58,596 nt of DNA, taken from Paracoccaceae bacterium. Its GTDB lineage: Bacteria > Pseudomonadota > Alphaproteobacteria > Rhodobacterales > Rhodobacteraceae. Below the pieces are notes generated by a model that saw nothing but the letters and a program-made list of their open reading frames with translations, had not been told where the DNA came from and did no database searches. The position numbers and the translations under genes were made by a program. Positions 17,425 through 28,771 of the stretch are shown piece by piece. The stretch's first letter is position 1. Each line of letters starts with the position of its first letter. The stretch is from the NCBI GenBank assembly GCA_011389685.1, contig JAABTV010000018.1, positions 1 through 58,596 of the forward strand. The letters are read 5' to 3'.

Positions 17425-18203
17425 CGCCAACGCGGCTCGAACAGGCGCTGACCGCGATCCAGGCCGCCCCCGAAGACGAATCCGCGCGGCTGGCCTTTTT
17501 CGCCGCGCTGGCCGATAGCGAGGTGCTGCTGCTCCTGACCGGAGAGGCCGACGGCGACCGGATCGAACCGGAATTGCTGGAAACCGACGATGCGCGATTC
17601 GTAATGATCTTTGACAGGGAAGAGCGTCTTGCCGATTTCACCGGCGCCCCAGCGCCCTTTGCGGCGCTTTCGGGGCGGGCGCTGGCGGGAATGCTGAGCG
17701 GCGCGGGCCTAGGCCTTGCGTTGAACCCCGGATCCGACGCCGACGCCATCCTGCTCGGAGCCGAAGAACTGGGCTGGCTGGCCGAAACGCTGGCCCCTGC
17801 ACCGGATCAAGGCAGCGCCATGCCGCAAAACCTGCATGCCCCGGACCTGCCGCAAGCGGTGGTGGCGGCACTGGACGCGCGGCTGGCGAGGGCGGCGGGG
17901 TTGGCGCAGGCGGCATGGCTGGCGGGGGTGACATGGGCGGATGGCAGCACAGGGCATCTTCTGGCGATCACCGGCGCGCCCGAGGCGGCGCAGCCCGCAC
18001 TGGCGCGCGCGATCTCGGAGGCGGTGCTGTTCTCGGGGCAGGATCTGCGTGTGGATGTGGGCTTTTTTGCGTCACGCGATCCCTTTATCGGGCGGCTGGA
18101 GCGGGTGGCGCTGCGGTTTGACCTACCCGAGCCGGAAAGCGTGGAACGGGCGGCCCACGCGGCACCGGGATCGGACCCCGACAAACCGCCGATCCTGCGC
18201 TGA
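17421..18203 (+). CDS. SseB family protein
   Basis: A 260-residue protein beginning at GTG 17421, inside the stop of the UDG-family gene. The N-terminal half resembles the SseB domain (LLTGEADGDRIEPELLE, FDREERLADF, ALSGRALAGML), and the C-terminal half resembles the SseB C-terminal extension. SseB in E. coli is linked to serine sensitivity; no reaction is known. Composition is Ala/Leu-rich with no signal peptide or membrane helix. It ends 10 bp from the convergent dehydrogenase gene. Confidence 0.75.
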   Translation: MTPTRLEQALTAIQAAPEDESARLAFFAALADSEVLLLLTGEADGDRIEPELLETDDARFVMIFDREERLADFTGAPAPFAALSGRALAGMLSGAGLGLALNPGSDADAILLGAEELGWLAETLAPAPDQGSAMPQNLHAPDLPQAVVAALDARLARAAGLAQAAWLAGVTWADGSTGHLLAITGAPEAAQPALARAISEAVLFSGQDLRVDVGFFASRDPFIGRLERVALRFDLPEPESVERAAHAAPGSDPDKPPILR

Positions 18204-18212
18204 TACTGGCCC

Positions 18213-19145
18213 TCAATACCCGGCGCTGCGATCGACGAGGTGCAGGAACGGCGCCCCCTCTTCGCCGCGGCGCACGTTCTCGGCGATCACCTCGGAGGCC
18301 AGGCCGGGACGGGTGTCGGACGCAATATGTGGTGTCACCGTCACCTTGGGATGCGACCAGTAGGGGTGATCGGCGGGCAGCGGTTCCTTCCGAAAGACAT
18401 CGAGCGTAGCGTGGGCGATCTGGCCCGAGTCCAGCGCGGCGAGCAGCGCGTCATCGTCGATGAGCGTGCCGCGACCGGGGTTGATCACGAAGGCGCCGGG
18501 GGCGGTGAGGGCCAGCGTGTCGGCGTTGAGCGTGTTCTCGGTGGCTGGGGTGTTGGGCAGAAGAAGGATAATGATCTCAGCATCTTGGATTGCGTATTCC
18601 AAGCCGGATTCGCCATGGTGGCAGGTGACGCCCTCGATCATCTTGGGGCTGCGTGACCAGCCCGAGACGGCAAAGCCGAGACCGGCCAGCGTGGTGGCGC
18701 AGGCGCGGCCCAACTCGCCCAGCCCCAGCACCGTCACCGCCCGTTCACAGGCGAGCGGCGGGGGCGAAGGTTTCCAATGATTCGAAGGGTTTACGATATG
18801 GGCATCCATGCCGAGATGATGCCGCAGCGTGTGGCCGGTGACCCATTCGACCATGCCTTCGGTCAGCCCGCCGCCGACCATCCGCGCCAGCGGGATGTCG
18901 AGCGTCGGATTGGGCACCACATGTTCGACCCCCGCCCAGAGATTGAGCACCGCCCTGGCCCGGGTGAAGGGGGTGAAATCCTGCACCTCGGAATTCGGGG
19001 AATAGATGATGTAATCGACCTCTTCGGGCGGAAAATCCATTGAAAGAGAATAGCTTACCCCGGCCCTGTCGAGCGCGCTGCGCAGCGGTTCCTGGTATTC
19101 CTCCCAACGGTCGGGACGGGCGGCGAAAAGGATGTTCGCGGTCAT
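18213..19145 (-). CDS. 2-hydroxyacid dehydrogenase (glyoxylate/hydroxypyruvate reductase type)
   Basis: A 310-residue NAD(P)-dependent D-2-hydroxyacid dehydrogenase similar to GhrA. The nucleotide fold has GLGELGRACA; the catalytic set is Arg in INPGRGTLID, Glu in DVFRKEPLP and His in TPHIAS. ATG 19145 (MTANILFAAR) is chosen; the 57 in-frame codons upstream are low-complexity intergenic DNA. The likely reaction is reduction of glyoxylate or hydroxypyruvate. It is a single-gene unit with 330 bp upstream. Confidence 0.9.
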   Translation of the reverse strand: MTANILFAARPDRWEEYQEPLRSALDRAGVSYSLSMDFPPEEVDYIIYSPNSEVQDFTPFTRARAVLNLWAGVEHVVPNPTLDIPLARMVGGGLTEGMVEWVTGHTLRHHLGMDAHIVNPSNHWKPSPPPLACERAVTVLGLGELGRACATTLAGLGFAVSGWSRSPKMIEGVTCHHGESGLEYAIQDAEIIILLLPNTPATENTLNADTLALTAPGAFVINPGRGTLIDDDALLAALDSGQIAHATLDVFRKEPLPADHPYWSHPKVTVTPHIASDTRPGLASEVIAENVRRGEEGAPFLHLVDRSAGY

Positions 19146-19283
19146 GGTCTGCCTTCCGGAATGCTCGGTTCGCGGCGCAGGGTGGACCGGGGCGCAGGCC
19201 GATGCAAGGGGTGTTGCCGCACGCCCCGCCCCAGCGCGCGCCCCGGTTAACGCCGCTGCGGCGCGGCAAAAGCCCGGGGGTGA

Positions 19284-21554
<2,271 letters not shown>

Positions 21555-21684
21555 CAGCGTCGATCCGGGGGCGGCAGCCCGGCGCGGGCAACCCGCCCTC
21601 TTGCGGGGCCGGATCATGCGCGTCCGGGGCGTGAGCGGCGAAACACTTTCTCCCGGGCTGGCACGCGCGCTATAAAGGAGATCA

Positions 21685-22638
21685 ATGGCACGCGATCGCG
21701 CACAGACCGAGGATTTCACCGGCCCGCTCAGGCGGTTGCTGGCCGCGATCGTGGTGATCCTCCTGCTGGCCGTCTTCGTGGTCTGGCGAATCGATTCACC
21801 GCGGGTCGAGCGGTTCCGCGCACAGGTGGTCGATCATGTCCTGCCTAGTTTCGAATGGGCCATGGTTCCAATCACCGCCAGCGTCAACCTGTTGCGCGAT
21901 TTCCAGAGTTACCAGGCGCTGCACGCCCAGAACCAGGAGTTGAAGCGCGAGTTGCAGACGATGAAGAAATGGAAGGAGGCCGCGGTGCAGCTTTCCCAGG
22001 AGAACGCGCGGCTGCTCGACCTCAACCAGGTGCGGCTCGATCCGCGGCTGACCTTCATCACCGGGGTGGTGATGGCCGATTCCGGCTCGCCGTTCCGCCA
22101 GTCGGTCGTGCTCAATATCGGGGCGCGCGACGGCATTCTCGACGGCTGGGCGGCGATGGACGGGCTTGGCCTTGTCGGGCGCATCTCGGGGGTGGGGCGT
22201 TCGACCGCGCGGGTGATCCTGCTCACCGACCCGAGCAGCCGCATCCCGGTCACCGTGCCCTCTTCGGGGCAGAACGGGCTTCTGGTGGGCGACAACACCC
22301 GCGCCCCGGCGCTGGATTTTCTCGAAAGCCCCGACATCGTGCGCCCCGGCGACCGGGTGGTGACTTCGGGCGATGGGCTGGTCTTTCCCGCCGGGCTTCT
22401 GGTGGGCGAGGTGGCGATCGACGCCGGCGGGCGGATGCGGGTGCGGCTCGCGGCCAATTACGAGCGGCTCGAATTCCTGCGGGTGCTGCGCCACCACGGG
22501 CAGGAACGCATCGTCGACCCGGGTCGGCTGATCCTGCCCGAGGCGCTGCCCGAGCCCCCGGCGCAACCTGCCACGCAACCCGCCACGCCGCTCGAACTGG
22601 GCCAGCGCGATACGGCGACGGAGGGCGGCGATGGCTGA
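21685..22638 (+). CDS. mreC: Rod-shape determining protein MreC
   Basis: A 317-residue bitopic membrane protein: a short cytoplasmic N-terminus, one helix (about 15-33), a coiled coil (about 75-115) and the periplasmic beta domain with FITGVVMADSGSPFRQSVVLNIG and GLVGRISGVG. It bridges MreB/MreD and the PBP2-RodA synthase. The C-terminus ends in a Pro/Ala-rich tail. ATG 21685 follows AAAGGAGATCA. It overlaps mreD by 8 bp. Confidence 0.95.
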   Translation: MARDRAQTEDFTGPLRRLLAAIVVILLLAVFVVWRIDSPRVERFRAQVVDHVLPSFEWAMVPITASVNLLRDFQSYQALHAQNQELKRELQTMKKWKEAAVQLSQENARLLDLNQVRLDPRLTFITGVVMADSGSPFRQSVVLNIGARDGILDGWAAMDGLGLVGRISGVGRSTARVILLTDPSSRIPVTVPSSGQNGLLVGDNTRAPALDFLESPDIVRPGDRVVTSGDGLVFPAGLLVGEVAIDAGGRMRVRLAANYERLEFLRVLRHHGQERIVDPGRLILPEALPEPPAQPATQPATPLELGQRDTATEGGDG

Positions 22639-23170
22639 GATCACGCTCACCCGGTTGTGGCTCATGCGGGGGCTGTTTGCCGCCATCGTTCTGGCGGTGA
22701 TCTTTTTCAGCCTCCTGCCGCTCAGCACCGTGCCGCGCCTGTGGGCCGGGCCCGACCTGATCATGGGCTTTGCCTTTGCCTGGGTGCTGCGCCGGCCGGA
22801 ATACGTGCCCCTGCCGATCGTCGCGGCATTGCTGTTCCTGGCCGACCTGATGCTGGGCCGCCCGCCGGGGCTTTATGCCGCGCTGACGCTGATCGCCTTC
22901 GAGAACCTGCGCGCCCGCGCGCCGCGCCTGCGCGACATGCCCTTCACCGTCGAATGGCTGAGCGTCGGCGCCATGATCGTCACGGTCATGCTGGCCTATC
23001 GGCTGCTTCTGGCCCTGTTCCTCGTCCCCGAAGCCTCGCCGGGGCTGTGGTTGATCCGGCTGCTGGCGACGCTGGCCTGCTATCCGCTCGTGGTTGCCCT
23101 CACCCGGTTCGGCCTTGGCCTGCGCAAGGCCCAGCTGGGCGAGGTCAACGCCCTCGGCCAGCGGCAATAG
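22631..23170 (+). CDS. mreD: Rod-shape determining protein MreD
   Basis: A 179-residue integral membrane protein with about five helices, including IVLAVIFFSLLPL near the N-terminus. Sequence conservation in MreD is low; the call rests on size, topology and position between mreC and mrdA. A Pro-Asp-Leu after the first helices (WAGPDLIMGF) matches the usual MreD region. It is translationally coupled to mreC. Confidence 0.88.
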   Translation: MAEITLTRLWLMRGLFAAIVLAVIFFSLLPLSTVPRLWAGPDLIMGFAFAWVLRRPEYVPLPIVAALLFLADLMLGRPPGLYAALTLIAFENLRARAPRLRDMPFTVEWLSVGAMIVTVMLAYRLLLALFLVPEASPGLWLIRLLATLACYPLVVALTRFGLGLRKAQLGEVNALGQRQ

Positions 23171-23185
23171 GAGGAGAGAGAGACG

Positions 23186-25129
23186 ATGCGCCGCCCCACC
23201 CGCGAAAACGCCCTGAGCCAGCGCCGGATCACCCGGCGCGGCCTCGTGCTGGGCGCGCTTCAGGTCGGGGTGCTGGGAACGCTTGGCCTGCGGATGCGTT
23301 ACCTTCAGGTCCAGGAGGCCGAGCAATACCGGTTCCTCGCCGAGGAAAACCGCATCAATATCGAGCTGATCCCGCCCACGCGGGGCCAGATCTTCGACCG
23401 CAACGGGCGGATCATCGCCCGCAACGTGCCCGCCTATCGCATCACCATGACGCGCAAGGATGCGGGCGACGTGGACTCGGTCCTGGCCCGGCTCGGCGCG
23501 CTGATCGAGCTGGCGCCCGAAGAGATCGCCACCGCGCTCGAGGAACTGCGCACGCGGCGCGGCGACACGCCCGTGACCGTCGCCGACCGCGTCACCTGGG
23601 ACGAGATCAGCCGCGTCGCCGTCAACGCCCCGGCGCTGCCCGGCGTCACGCCCGAGGTCGGGCTTGGCCGCACCTATCCGCTGGGCGCCGATTTCACCCA
23701 TGTGGTGGGCTATGTCGGCCCGGTCTCGGACTATGATCTCGGGCGGATCGACGCCCCCGACCGGCTTTTGCTGATGCCGCGGTTCCAGATCGGCAAGACC
23801 GGCATCGAGGCGCGCGAGGAGGACCGCCTGCGCGGCAAGGCCGGCACAAGGCGGGTCGAGGTCAACGCCGCCGGCCGCGTCATGCGCGAACTGGACCGCC
23901 GCGAGGGTCAGCCCGGCGCCGATCTGCAACTGACCGCCGATCACATGTTGCAAAACTACGTCCAGGCCCGGCTGGGCGAGGAAAGCGCCGCCGCCGTGGT
24001 GATCGACACCGAGACCGGCGATCTTCTCGCCGTCGGCTCCTCGCCCGCCTTCGATCCCAACCTCTTTGTCAACGGCATCTCCAGCGCCAATTACAACGCG
24101 CTTCTGCAGAACGATCACCGCCCGCTGGTCGCCAAGTCGGTGCAGGGCGTCTATCCGCCCGGCTCGACCTTCAAGATGGTGGTCGCGCTGGCCGCGCTCG
24201 AGGCCGAGATCATCACGCCCGAGGAAACGGTGCGCTGCCGCGGCCATATCGAGGTGGCCGACAACCGCTTTCACTGCTGGAAACGCGCCGGTCATGGCAA
24301 CATGAACCTGCACACCGCGCTGCGCGAAAGCTGTGATGTCTATTTCTACGAACTGGCCCTCAAGACCGGGATCGAACGCATCTCGGCCATGGCGCGCACG
24401 CTCGGGCTTGGCCAGCGCTATGACATTCCGATGTCTGGCGTGCATGCCGGGCTGGTGCCGACCCGCGAGTGGAAGCGCGCGGCGCGTGGTGCCGAATGGG
24501 TGATCGGCGACAGCGTCAACGCCGCCATCGGCCAGGGCTTCGTGCTGACCTCGCCGCTGCAACTCGCGGTGATGAGCGCGCGCCTTGCCACCGGGCGCAG
24601 CATCACCCCGCGCCTGATCAAGTCGATCGACGGCATCGAACAGCCCAGCGGACATGGCGATCCGCTCGATCTCAACGAGAACCACCTGCGGGCCATCCGC
24701 CGGGGCATGTTCGCGGTCTCCAACAACAATCGCGGCACCGCGTTTTCGTCGCGCATCCTGGTCGACGAATACCGCATGGCCGGCAAGACCGGCACCAGCC
24801 AGGTGCGCCGCATCACCGCCGCCGAACGCCGCGGCGGAGTCTCGCGCAACGAAGACCTGCCGTGGAACCGCCGCGATCATGCGCTGTTCGTGAACTATGC
24901 CCCGCATGATGCGCCCCGTATCGCCGTCTCGGTGGTGGTCGAACATGGCGGCGGCGGTTCGACCGTGGCGGCGCCGATCGCCCGCGACATCACCCTTCAG
25001 GCGCTCTATGGCGAGGACCCCCCGCTTGCGGCCTACCCGGCCAGGGATCGCCCGCGCATCAGCGCCCAGCAGGAGCGGCTGCGCGACCTGCGCCCGCCCG
25101 AACGCGACGACAGGCCGACCCGCGCATGA
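23186..25129 (+). CDS. mrdA: Penicillin-binding protein 2 (elongasome transpeptidase)
   Basis: A 647-residue class B PBP that cross-links peptidoglycan during elongation. One N-terminal membrane anchor (about 19-38) is followed by the pedestal (RGQIFDRNGRIIARN) and the transpeptidase domain with nucleophile Ser327 in STFK, SCD as the second motif and KTG at 534-536. ATG 23186 follows AGGAGAGAG. It overlaps rodA by 4 bp (ATGA), as expected for the PBP2-RodA pair. Confidence 0.97.
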   Translation: MRRPTRENALSQRRITRRGLVLGALQVGVLGTLGLRMRYLQVQEAEQYRFLAEENRINIELIPPTRGQIFDRNGRIIARNVPAYRITMTRKDAGDVDSVLARLGALIELAPEEIATALEELRTRRGDTPVTVADRVTWDEISRVAVNAPALPGVTPEVGLGRTYPLGADFTHVVGYVGPVSDYDLGRIDAPDRLLLMPRFQIGKTGIEAREEDRLRGKAGTRRVEVNAAGRVMRELDRREGQPGADLQLTADHMLQNYVQARLGEESAAAVVIDTETGDLLAVGSSPAFDPNLFVNGISSANYNALLQNDHRPLVAKSVQGVYPPGSTFKMVVALAALEAEIITPEETVRCRGHIEVADNRFHCWKRAGHGNMNLHTALRESCDVYFYELALKTGIERISAMARTLGLGQRYDIPMSGVHAGLVPTREWKRAARGAEWVIGDSVNAAIGQGFVLTSPLQLAVMSARLATGRSITPRLIKSIDGIEQPSGHGDPLDLNENHLRAIRRGMFAVSNNNRGTAFSSRILVDEYRMAGKTGTSQVRRITAAERRGGVSRNEDLPWNRRDHALFVNYAPHDAPRIAVSVVVEHGGGGSTVAAPIARDITLQALYGEDPPLAAYPARDRPRISAQQERLRDLRPPERDDRPTRA

Positions 25130-26265
25130 GCTATCTCGAACATACCGTCAAATACACGCCCAGTGGCGCGCGCAAGCTGTTCTACCTCAACTGGCCGATC
25201 ATGTTCCTGCTTCTGGCGGTGGCCTCGATCGGATTCCTGATGCTCTACTCGGTCGCGGGCGGTGGGTTCCAGCCCTGGGCCGAACCGCAGATGAAACGCT
25301 TTGCGGCCGGCTTCGTGCTGATGCTGATCACCGGCATGGTGCCGCTCTATTTCTGGCGCAACGTGGCGCTCGTGGCCTATCTCGGCACGATCGCACTTCT
25401 GGTTCTGGTCGCGGTGATGGGCGAGATCGGCATGGGCGCGCAACGCTGGATCGACCTTGGATTCATCCGGCTGCAACCCTCGGAACTGATGAAGATCACG
25501 CTGGTGATGCTTCTGGCCGCCTATTACGACTGGCTGCCGCTGTCCAAGGTCTCGCACCCGCTCTGGGTGGCGCTGCCGGTGGCGATGATCCTCCTGCCCA
25601 CGCTCATGGTGCTGGCTCAGCCCGACCTCGGCACCGCAATCCTGCTGCTGACCGGGGGCGGCGCGGTGATGTTCATCGCCGGGGTCCACTGGGCCTATTT
25701 CGCCGCCGTGATCGCCGCCGGGGCGGGGGTGGTGACGACGGTCCTGCAGTCGCGCGGCACCGACTGGCAATTGCTCAACAATTACCAGTTCCGCCGCATC
25801 GACACGTTTCTCGACCCCGCGGCCGATCCGCTGGGCGCGGGCTATCACATCACCCAGTCCAAGATCGCGCTTGGCTCGGGCGGCTGGTCGGGGCGCGGTT
25901 TCATGCAGGGCACGCAAAGCCGGCTCAACTTCCTGCCCGAGAAACATACCGATTTCATCTTCACCACCCTGGCCGAGGAATTCGGCTTTGTCGGCGCGAT
26001 CTCGCTCCTGGGGCTCTATGGGCTGATCATCTTCTTCTGCGTGGTCTCGGCCCTGTCGAACCCCAACCGCTTTGCCGCGCTGCTGACCCTCGGGATCGCC
26101 ACCACCTTCTTTCTCTATTTCGCCGTCAACATGGCGATGGTGACCGGGCTCATCCCGGTCGTGGGCGTGCCGCTGCCACTGGTCAGCTATGGCGGCTCGG
26201 CGATGATCGTGCTGATGGCCGGTTTCGGCCTCGTGCAATCGGCCCATGTGCACAGGCCGCGATAG
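25126..26265 (+). CDS. rodA: Rod-shape determining peptidoglycan polymerase RodA
   Basis: A 379-residue SEDS-family glycosyltransferase with about ten helices that polymerises lipid II together with PBP2. Conserved pieces are GAQRWIDLGFIRLQPSEL, LAQPDLGTA, the long extracytoplasmic loop with FLPEKHTDFIF, and LPLVSYGGSAM at the end. It is the last gene of the rod-shape operon and convergent with the dehydratase gene, with 59 bp between them. Confidence 0.97.
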   Translation: MSYLEHTVKYTPSGARKLFYLNWPIMFLLLAVASIGFLMLYSVAGGGFQPWAEPQMKRFAAGFVLMLITGMVPLYFWRNVALVAYLGTIALLVLVAVMGEIGMGAQRWIDLGFIRLQPSELMKITLVMLLAAYYDWLPLSKVSHPLWVALPVAMILLPTLMVLAQPDLGTAILLLTGGGAVMFIAGVHWAYFAAVIAAGAGVVTTVLQSRGTDWQLLNNYQFRRIDTFLDPAADPLGAGYHITQSKIALGSGGWSGRGFMQGTQSRLNFLPEKHTDFIFTTLAEEFGFVGAISLLGLYGLIIFFCVVSALSNPNRFAALLTLGIATTFFLYFAVNMAMVTGLIPVVGVPLPLVSYGGSAMIVLMAGFGLVQSAHVHRPR

Positions 26266-26324
26266 CCGCGTTGCCAAGGCCGGTTTCGGGCTGCGCGGGG
26301 CCTTGCCGCGCCTCGTGATCACGC

Positions 26325-27293
26325 TCAGACCTCGAGCACGCCGCCCTCCAGCAATGTGCGGAACCAGGCCATGTCGATATTGCCCCCCGACAGGATCACG
26401 CCGACCTTGCGCCCGGCGAGCCGATCCTTTTCCCTGAGCGCCAGTGCCAGCGCCGCCGCCCCGGCCCCTTCGGCGAGATTATGGGTGGCGGTATAGTAGA
26501 GCCTTATGGCATCGGCGATTTCCGCGTCGCTGACCGCGCCGACATGGTGGGCCTTGTCGGAATAGATGTCGAACGCCGCCTGCACCGGCACCCGCACCGC
26601 CATGCCATCGGCAAAGGTCCGGGCGGCGTCGGTCTCGACCAGGTGCCCGGCCTCGACCGAGCGTTTCGCGCCGTCCGCGCGGTCCGAGACCACGCCGACG
26701 ATCTCGCAGCCAAGGCCCAGCGCGTCGCGCGCGGCGATGGTGCCGCACAGCCCTGACCCGCAACCGATCGGCACATAGACCACGTCGAGATCGGGATGGG
26801 CGCGGAACAGTTCAAGCCCATAGGTCGCCACGCCGCGCACCAGTTCGGTATGAAACGGCGGCACGGGGAAAAGTGGGTCGGACTCGGCGGCGCGCATCGC
26901 GGCCTCGCGCGCCTCGTCGAAATCCGTGCCATGCTCGATCACCTCGGCCCCGAAGGCGCGCATGGCGGCGTTCTTCTCGGTCGAATTGCCGTGCGGGACA
27001 AAGATCCTTGCCCTCAGCCCCATGGCCGTCGCCGCCCGTGCCTGTGACTGGCCGTGATTGCCACGGGTCGCGGTCACGATGCCCTGCATCCGGGGATGGT
27101 TGCGTTTGAGCCAGTCCATGAAGGTGATCCCGCCACGCACCTTGAAGGCACCGGTGGGGGTGTGGTTCTCGTGCTTGACGATGACCTGCGCGCCCAGCGC
27201 CTGCGCCAGCAGCGGCCAGTCATGCGCCGGGGTGGGCGCCATCAATCGGGTGACGAGGCGGTGCGCGTCGTCAAGTTCGGCTTCGGCGAACAT
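26325..27293 (-). CDS. PLP-dependent threonine/serine dehydratase family protein
   Basis: A 322-residue fold-type II PLP enzyme. The PLP lysine is Lys51 in TGAFKVRGG, the substrate loop is TRGNHGQS, and the phosphate-binding glycine loop is GCGSGLCG. It lacks the C-terminal ACT-like regulatory domain of biosynthetic IlvA, so it resembles catabolic threonine/serine dehydratases or racemase relatives. ATG 27293 (MFAEAELDD) is chosen; the 26 upstream in-frame codons look non-coding. The exact substrate is not determined. Confidence 0.88.
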   Translation of the reverse strand: MFAEAELDDAHRLVTRLMAPTPAHDWPLLAQALGAQVIVKHENHTPTGAFKVRGGITFMDWLKRNHPRMQGIVTATRGNHGQSQARAATAMGLRARIFVPHGNSTEKNAAMRAFGAEVIEHGTDFDEAREAAMRAAESDPLFPVPPFHTELVRGVATYGLELFRAHPDLDVVYVPIGCGSGLCGTIAARDALGLGCEIVGVVSDRADGAKRSVEAGHLVETDAARTFADGMAVRVPVQAAFDIYSDKAHHVGAVSDAEIADAIRLYYTATHNLAEGAGAAALALALREKDRLAGRKVGVILSGGNIDMAWFRTLLEGGVLEV

Positions 27294-27399
27294 CGGCGCC
27301 TCCGGTTGGACGGGCCGAGAGTGGCAGGCCGCAACGCCGGGGTAAAGCCCGGGCCGCGCGGCGCTGTGCATTTCGCGGGCGTCGGTGTATCAGGCGGCC

Positions 27400-28029
27400 A
27401 TGACGATCATCTCGCTGACCTCGATCCCGCCGCGTTTTCCGACACTTGGCCCGGTTCTGGAAAGCCTTGTGGCGCAGGGGGCCGATAAGGTGATCCTGGC
27501 CCTGGCGCGGCGCTATGCGCGCTTTGCGGGTTCTGTCACGCCGCCGCCGCTTCCGCGCAGTGTCGAGATCGTCTGGAGCGCGGATGCCGGGCCGGCGACC
27601 AAGATCATCGCCGCCCAGCGCGCGCATCCCGATGCCGAGATCGTCTATTGCGACGACGATTGCCTTTATGCGCCCGGCTGGCTCGATGCGCTTTGCGATG
27701 GACCGGGGGTGCGGGCGGGATCGGTGTTCGACGCGCGACGCCTGAAGCGTAAGGGCGGCGTGGTGGCGCAGGGCTTTGCCGGGGTGCGCCTGCCCGCCGG
27801 TTTCGCCCCGTTCACGCCGCCGCCCGAAGCCTGTCGGCTGGCCGATGACCTGTGGCTTTCGGCGGAAATGGCGGCGCGCGGGGTGGCCATCACCCACTGC
27901 CGCGCGACGCGCGCGCATGTCAGGCCGCTCGGGTTGAGCCACGGGTTGCAGGATCTCGACCGGCGCCGCATCTATCAACAGGCGGTCGAGGTCGTTCACG
28001 CCACTTGGGGGGTATGGCCGCCCGCCTGA
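27400..28029 (+). CDS. Glycosyltransferase-like protein
   Basis: A 209-residue protein starting ISLTSIPPRFPTLGPVLESL, a pattern found in small GT2-like glycosyltransferases, with an acidic triad DDD (85-87, VYCDDDCLYAPGWLD) suited to nucleotide-sugar and metal binding. A second acidic patch LADDLWLSAEMAARG resembles the acceptor-side ED-type motif. No membrane helix or signal is present. It is a lone plus-strand gene between two minus-strand units. The donor and acceptor are unknown. Confidence 0.65.
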   Translation: MTIISLTSIPPRFPTLGPVLESLVAQGADKVILALARRYARFAGSVTPPPLPRSVEIVWSADAGPATKIIAAQRAHPDAEIVYCDDDCLYAPGWLDALCDGPGVRAGSVFDARRLKRKGGVVAQGFAGVRLPAGFAPFTPPPEACRLADDLWLSAEMAARGVAITHCRATRAHVRPLGLSHGLQDLDRRRIYQQAVEVVHATWGVWPPA

Positions 28030-28054
28030 ACTGCGCGGCCCAAGCCCCGGGCGT

Positions 28055-28282
28055 TCAGTGCACCGCCACCGGCGCGAGGTCGTTCTGCCGGGCCAGCACG
28101 AAGGCGAGCGAGCGGTCGCGCACCAGCGCAAGCTGTTCGCCATCCGAACTGTGCACCGCGTAGAGGCTGTCCAGTCCGTCGGCCTGATCCTGCACCTCCT
28201 GGGGCAGATCCTTGACCGCGACCTTGCGCACATAAACGATGCGGTTTTCCTCGCCCGCGCCGAAATCGTATTTCGTATCCAT
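28055..28282 (-). CDS. DUF1150 family protein
   Basis: A 75-residue alphaproteobacterial protein of unknown function (pattern VRKVAVKDLPQEVQDQADGLDSLYAVH split by short gaps in relatives). DUF1150 genes commonly follow an Hsp20 gene, as here with a 3-bp gap, so it is probably made during heat shock. No catalytic motif, signal or membrane helix is seen. Confidence 0.85.
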   Translation of the reverse strand: MDTKYDFGAGEENRIVYVRKVAVKDLPQEVQDQADGLDSLYAVHSSDGEQLALVRDRSLAFVLARQNDLAPVAVH

Positions 28283-28285
28283 GAC

Positions 28286-28699
28286 TTATCCTTTCCTGAT
28301 CTGGATCGTCTGCACCACTGTGTCGGGCTCGGCCCGGGTCAGATCGACATGCAGAAGACCGTTTTCCATTACCGCTTCGCCCACGTCGACCCCGTCGGCC
28401 AGCACGAAGCTGCGCTGAAACTGGCGCGCGGCGATGCCGCGATGCAGGAACACCCGGCCCTCGCTGTCGTCATGCTGACGGCCGCGGATCACCAGTTGCC
28501 GATCCTCGATCGTGATCGCCAGATCGCGTGGCGAAAACCCCGCCACGGCGAGCGTGATCCGATAGGAGTTTTCGGAGGTCTGCTCGATATTGAAGGGCGG
28601 GTAGCCTTCGTTGCCGGACTTGGCATTGCGTTCGAGCAACCGCTCGAGCTGTTCGAAGCCCAGAAGATAGGGGGCAGTCCCCAAGGAAAGTTTCGTCAT
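28286..28699 (-). CDS. Hsp20-family small heat-shock protein (IbpA type)
   Basis: A 137-residue ATP-independent holdase with the alpha-crystallin domain (about 35-125): YPPFNIEQTSENSYRITLAV, GRQHDDS, VFLHRGIAARQFQRSF and a C-terminal tail without a clear IxI. ATG 28699 (MTKLSLG) is preferred over the GTG 6 bp upstream because AAGGA lies 8 bp before the ATG but only 2 bp before the GTG. It is expressed with DUF1150. A sigma-32-type promoter and a ROSE-like hairpin precede it. Confidence 0.94.
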   Translation of the reverse strand: MTKLSLGTAPYLLGFEQLERLLERNAKSGNEGYPPFNIEQTSENSYRITLAVAGFSPRDLAITIEDRQLVIRGRQHDDSEGRVFLHRGIAARQFQRSFVLADGVDVGEAVMENGLLHVDLTRAEPDTVVQTIQIRKG

Positions 28700-28765
28700 C
28701 GACACGGTCCTTCACGCATACAAGCGACAGTGCTTTCTTTCCGGGCCCCGTTTCGGCGACCCGTA
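28700..28765 (-). promoter_or_regulatory. Candidate ROSE-type RNA thermometer in hsp20 leader
   Basis: On the minus strand, nucleotides 28728-28707 can fold as GUC-G-CUU against AAGGAC around a nine-base loop, leaving one G bulged opposite the Shine-Dalgarno. This is the ROSE signature, in which U(U/C)GCU pairs with AGGA. A second stem further 5' pairs CGGGUC with GGCCCG. ROSE elements are known before hsp20 genes in alphaproteobacteria. The leader is short (about 60 nt) compared with classical examples. Confidence 0.6.
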
Positions 28766-28771
28766 CGGGAA

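Noticed and set aside
22250..24946. Long minus-strand open frame (898 codons) opposite mreC, mreD and mrdA
   Set aside because: Spans three verified genes antisense, has no recognisable domain and is low-complexity.
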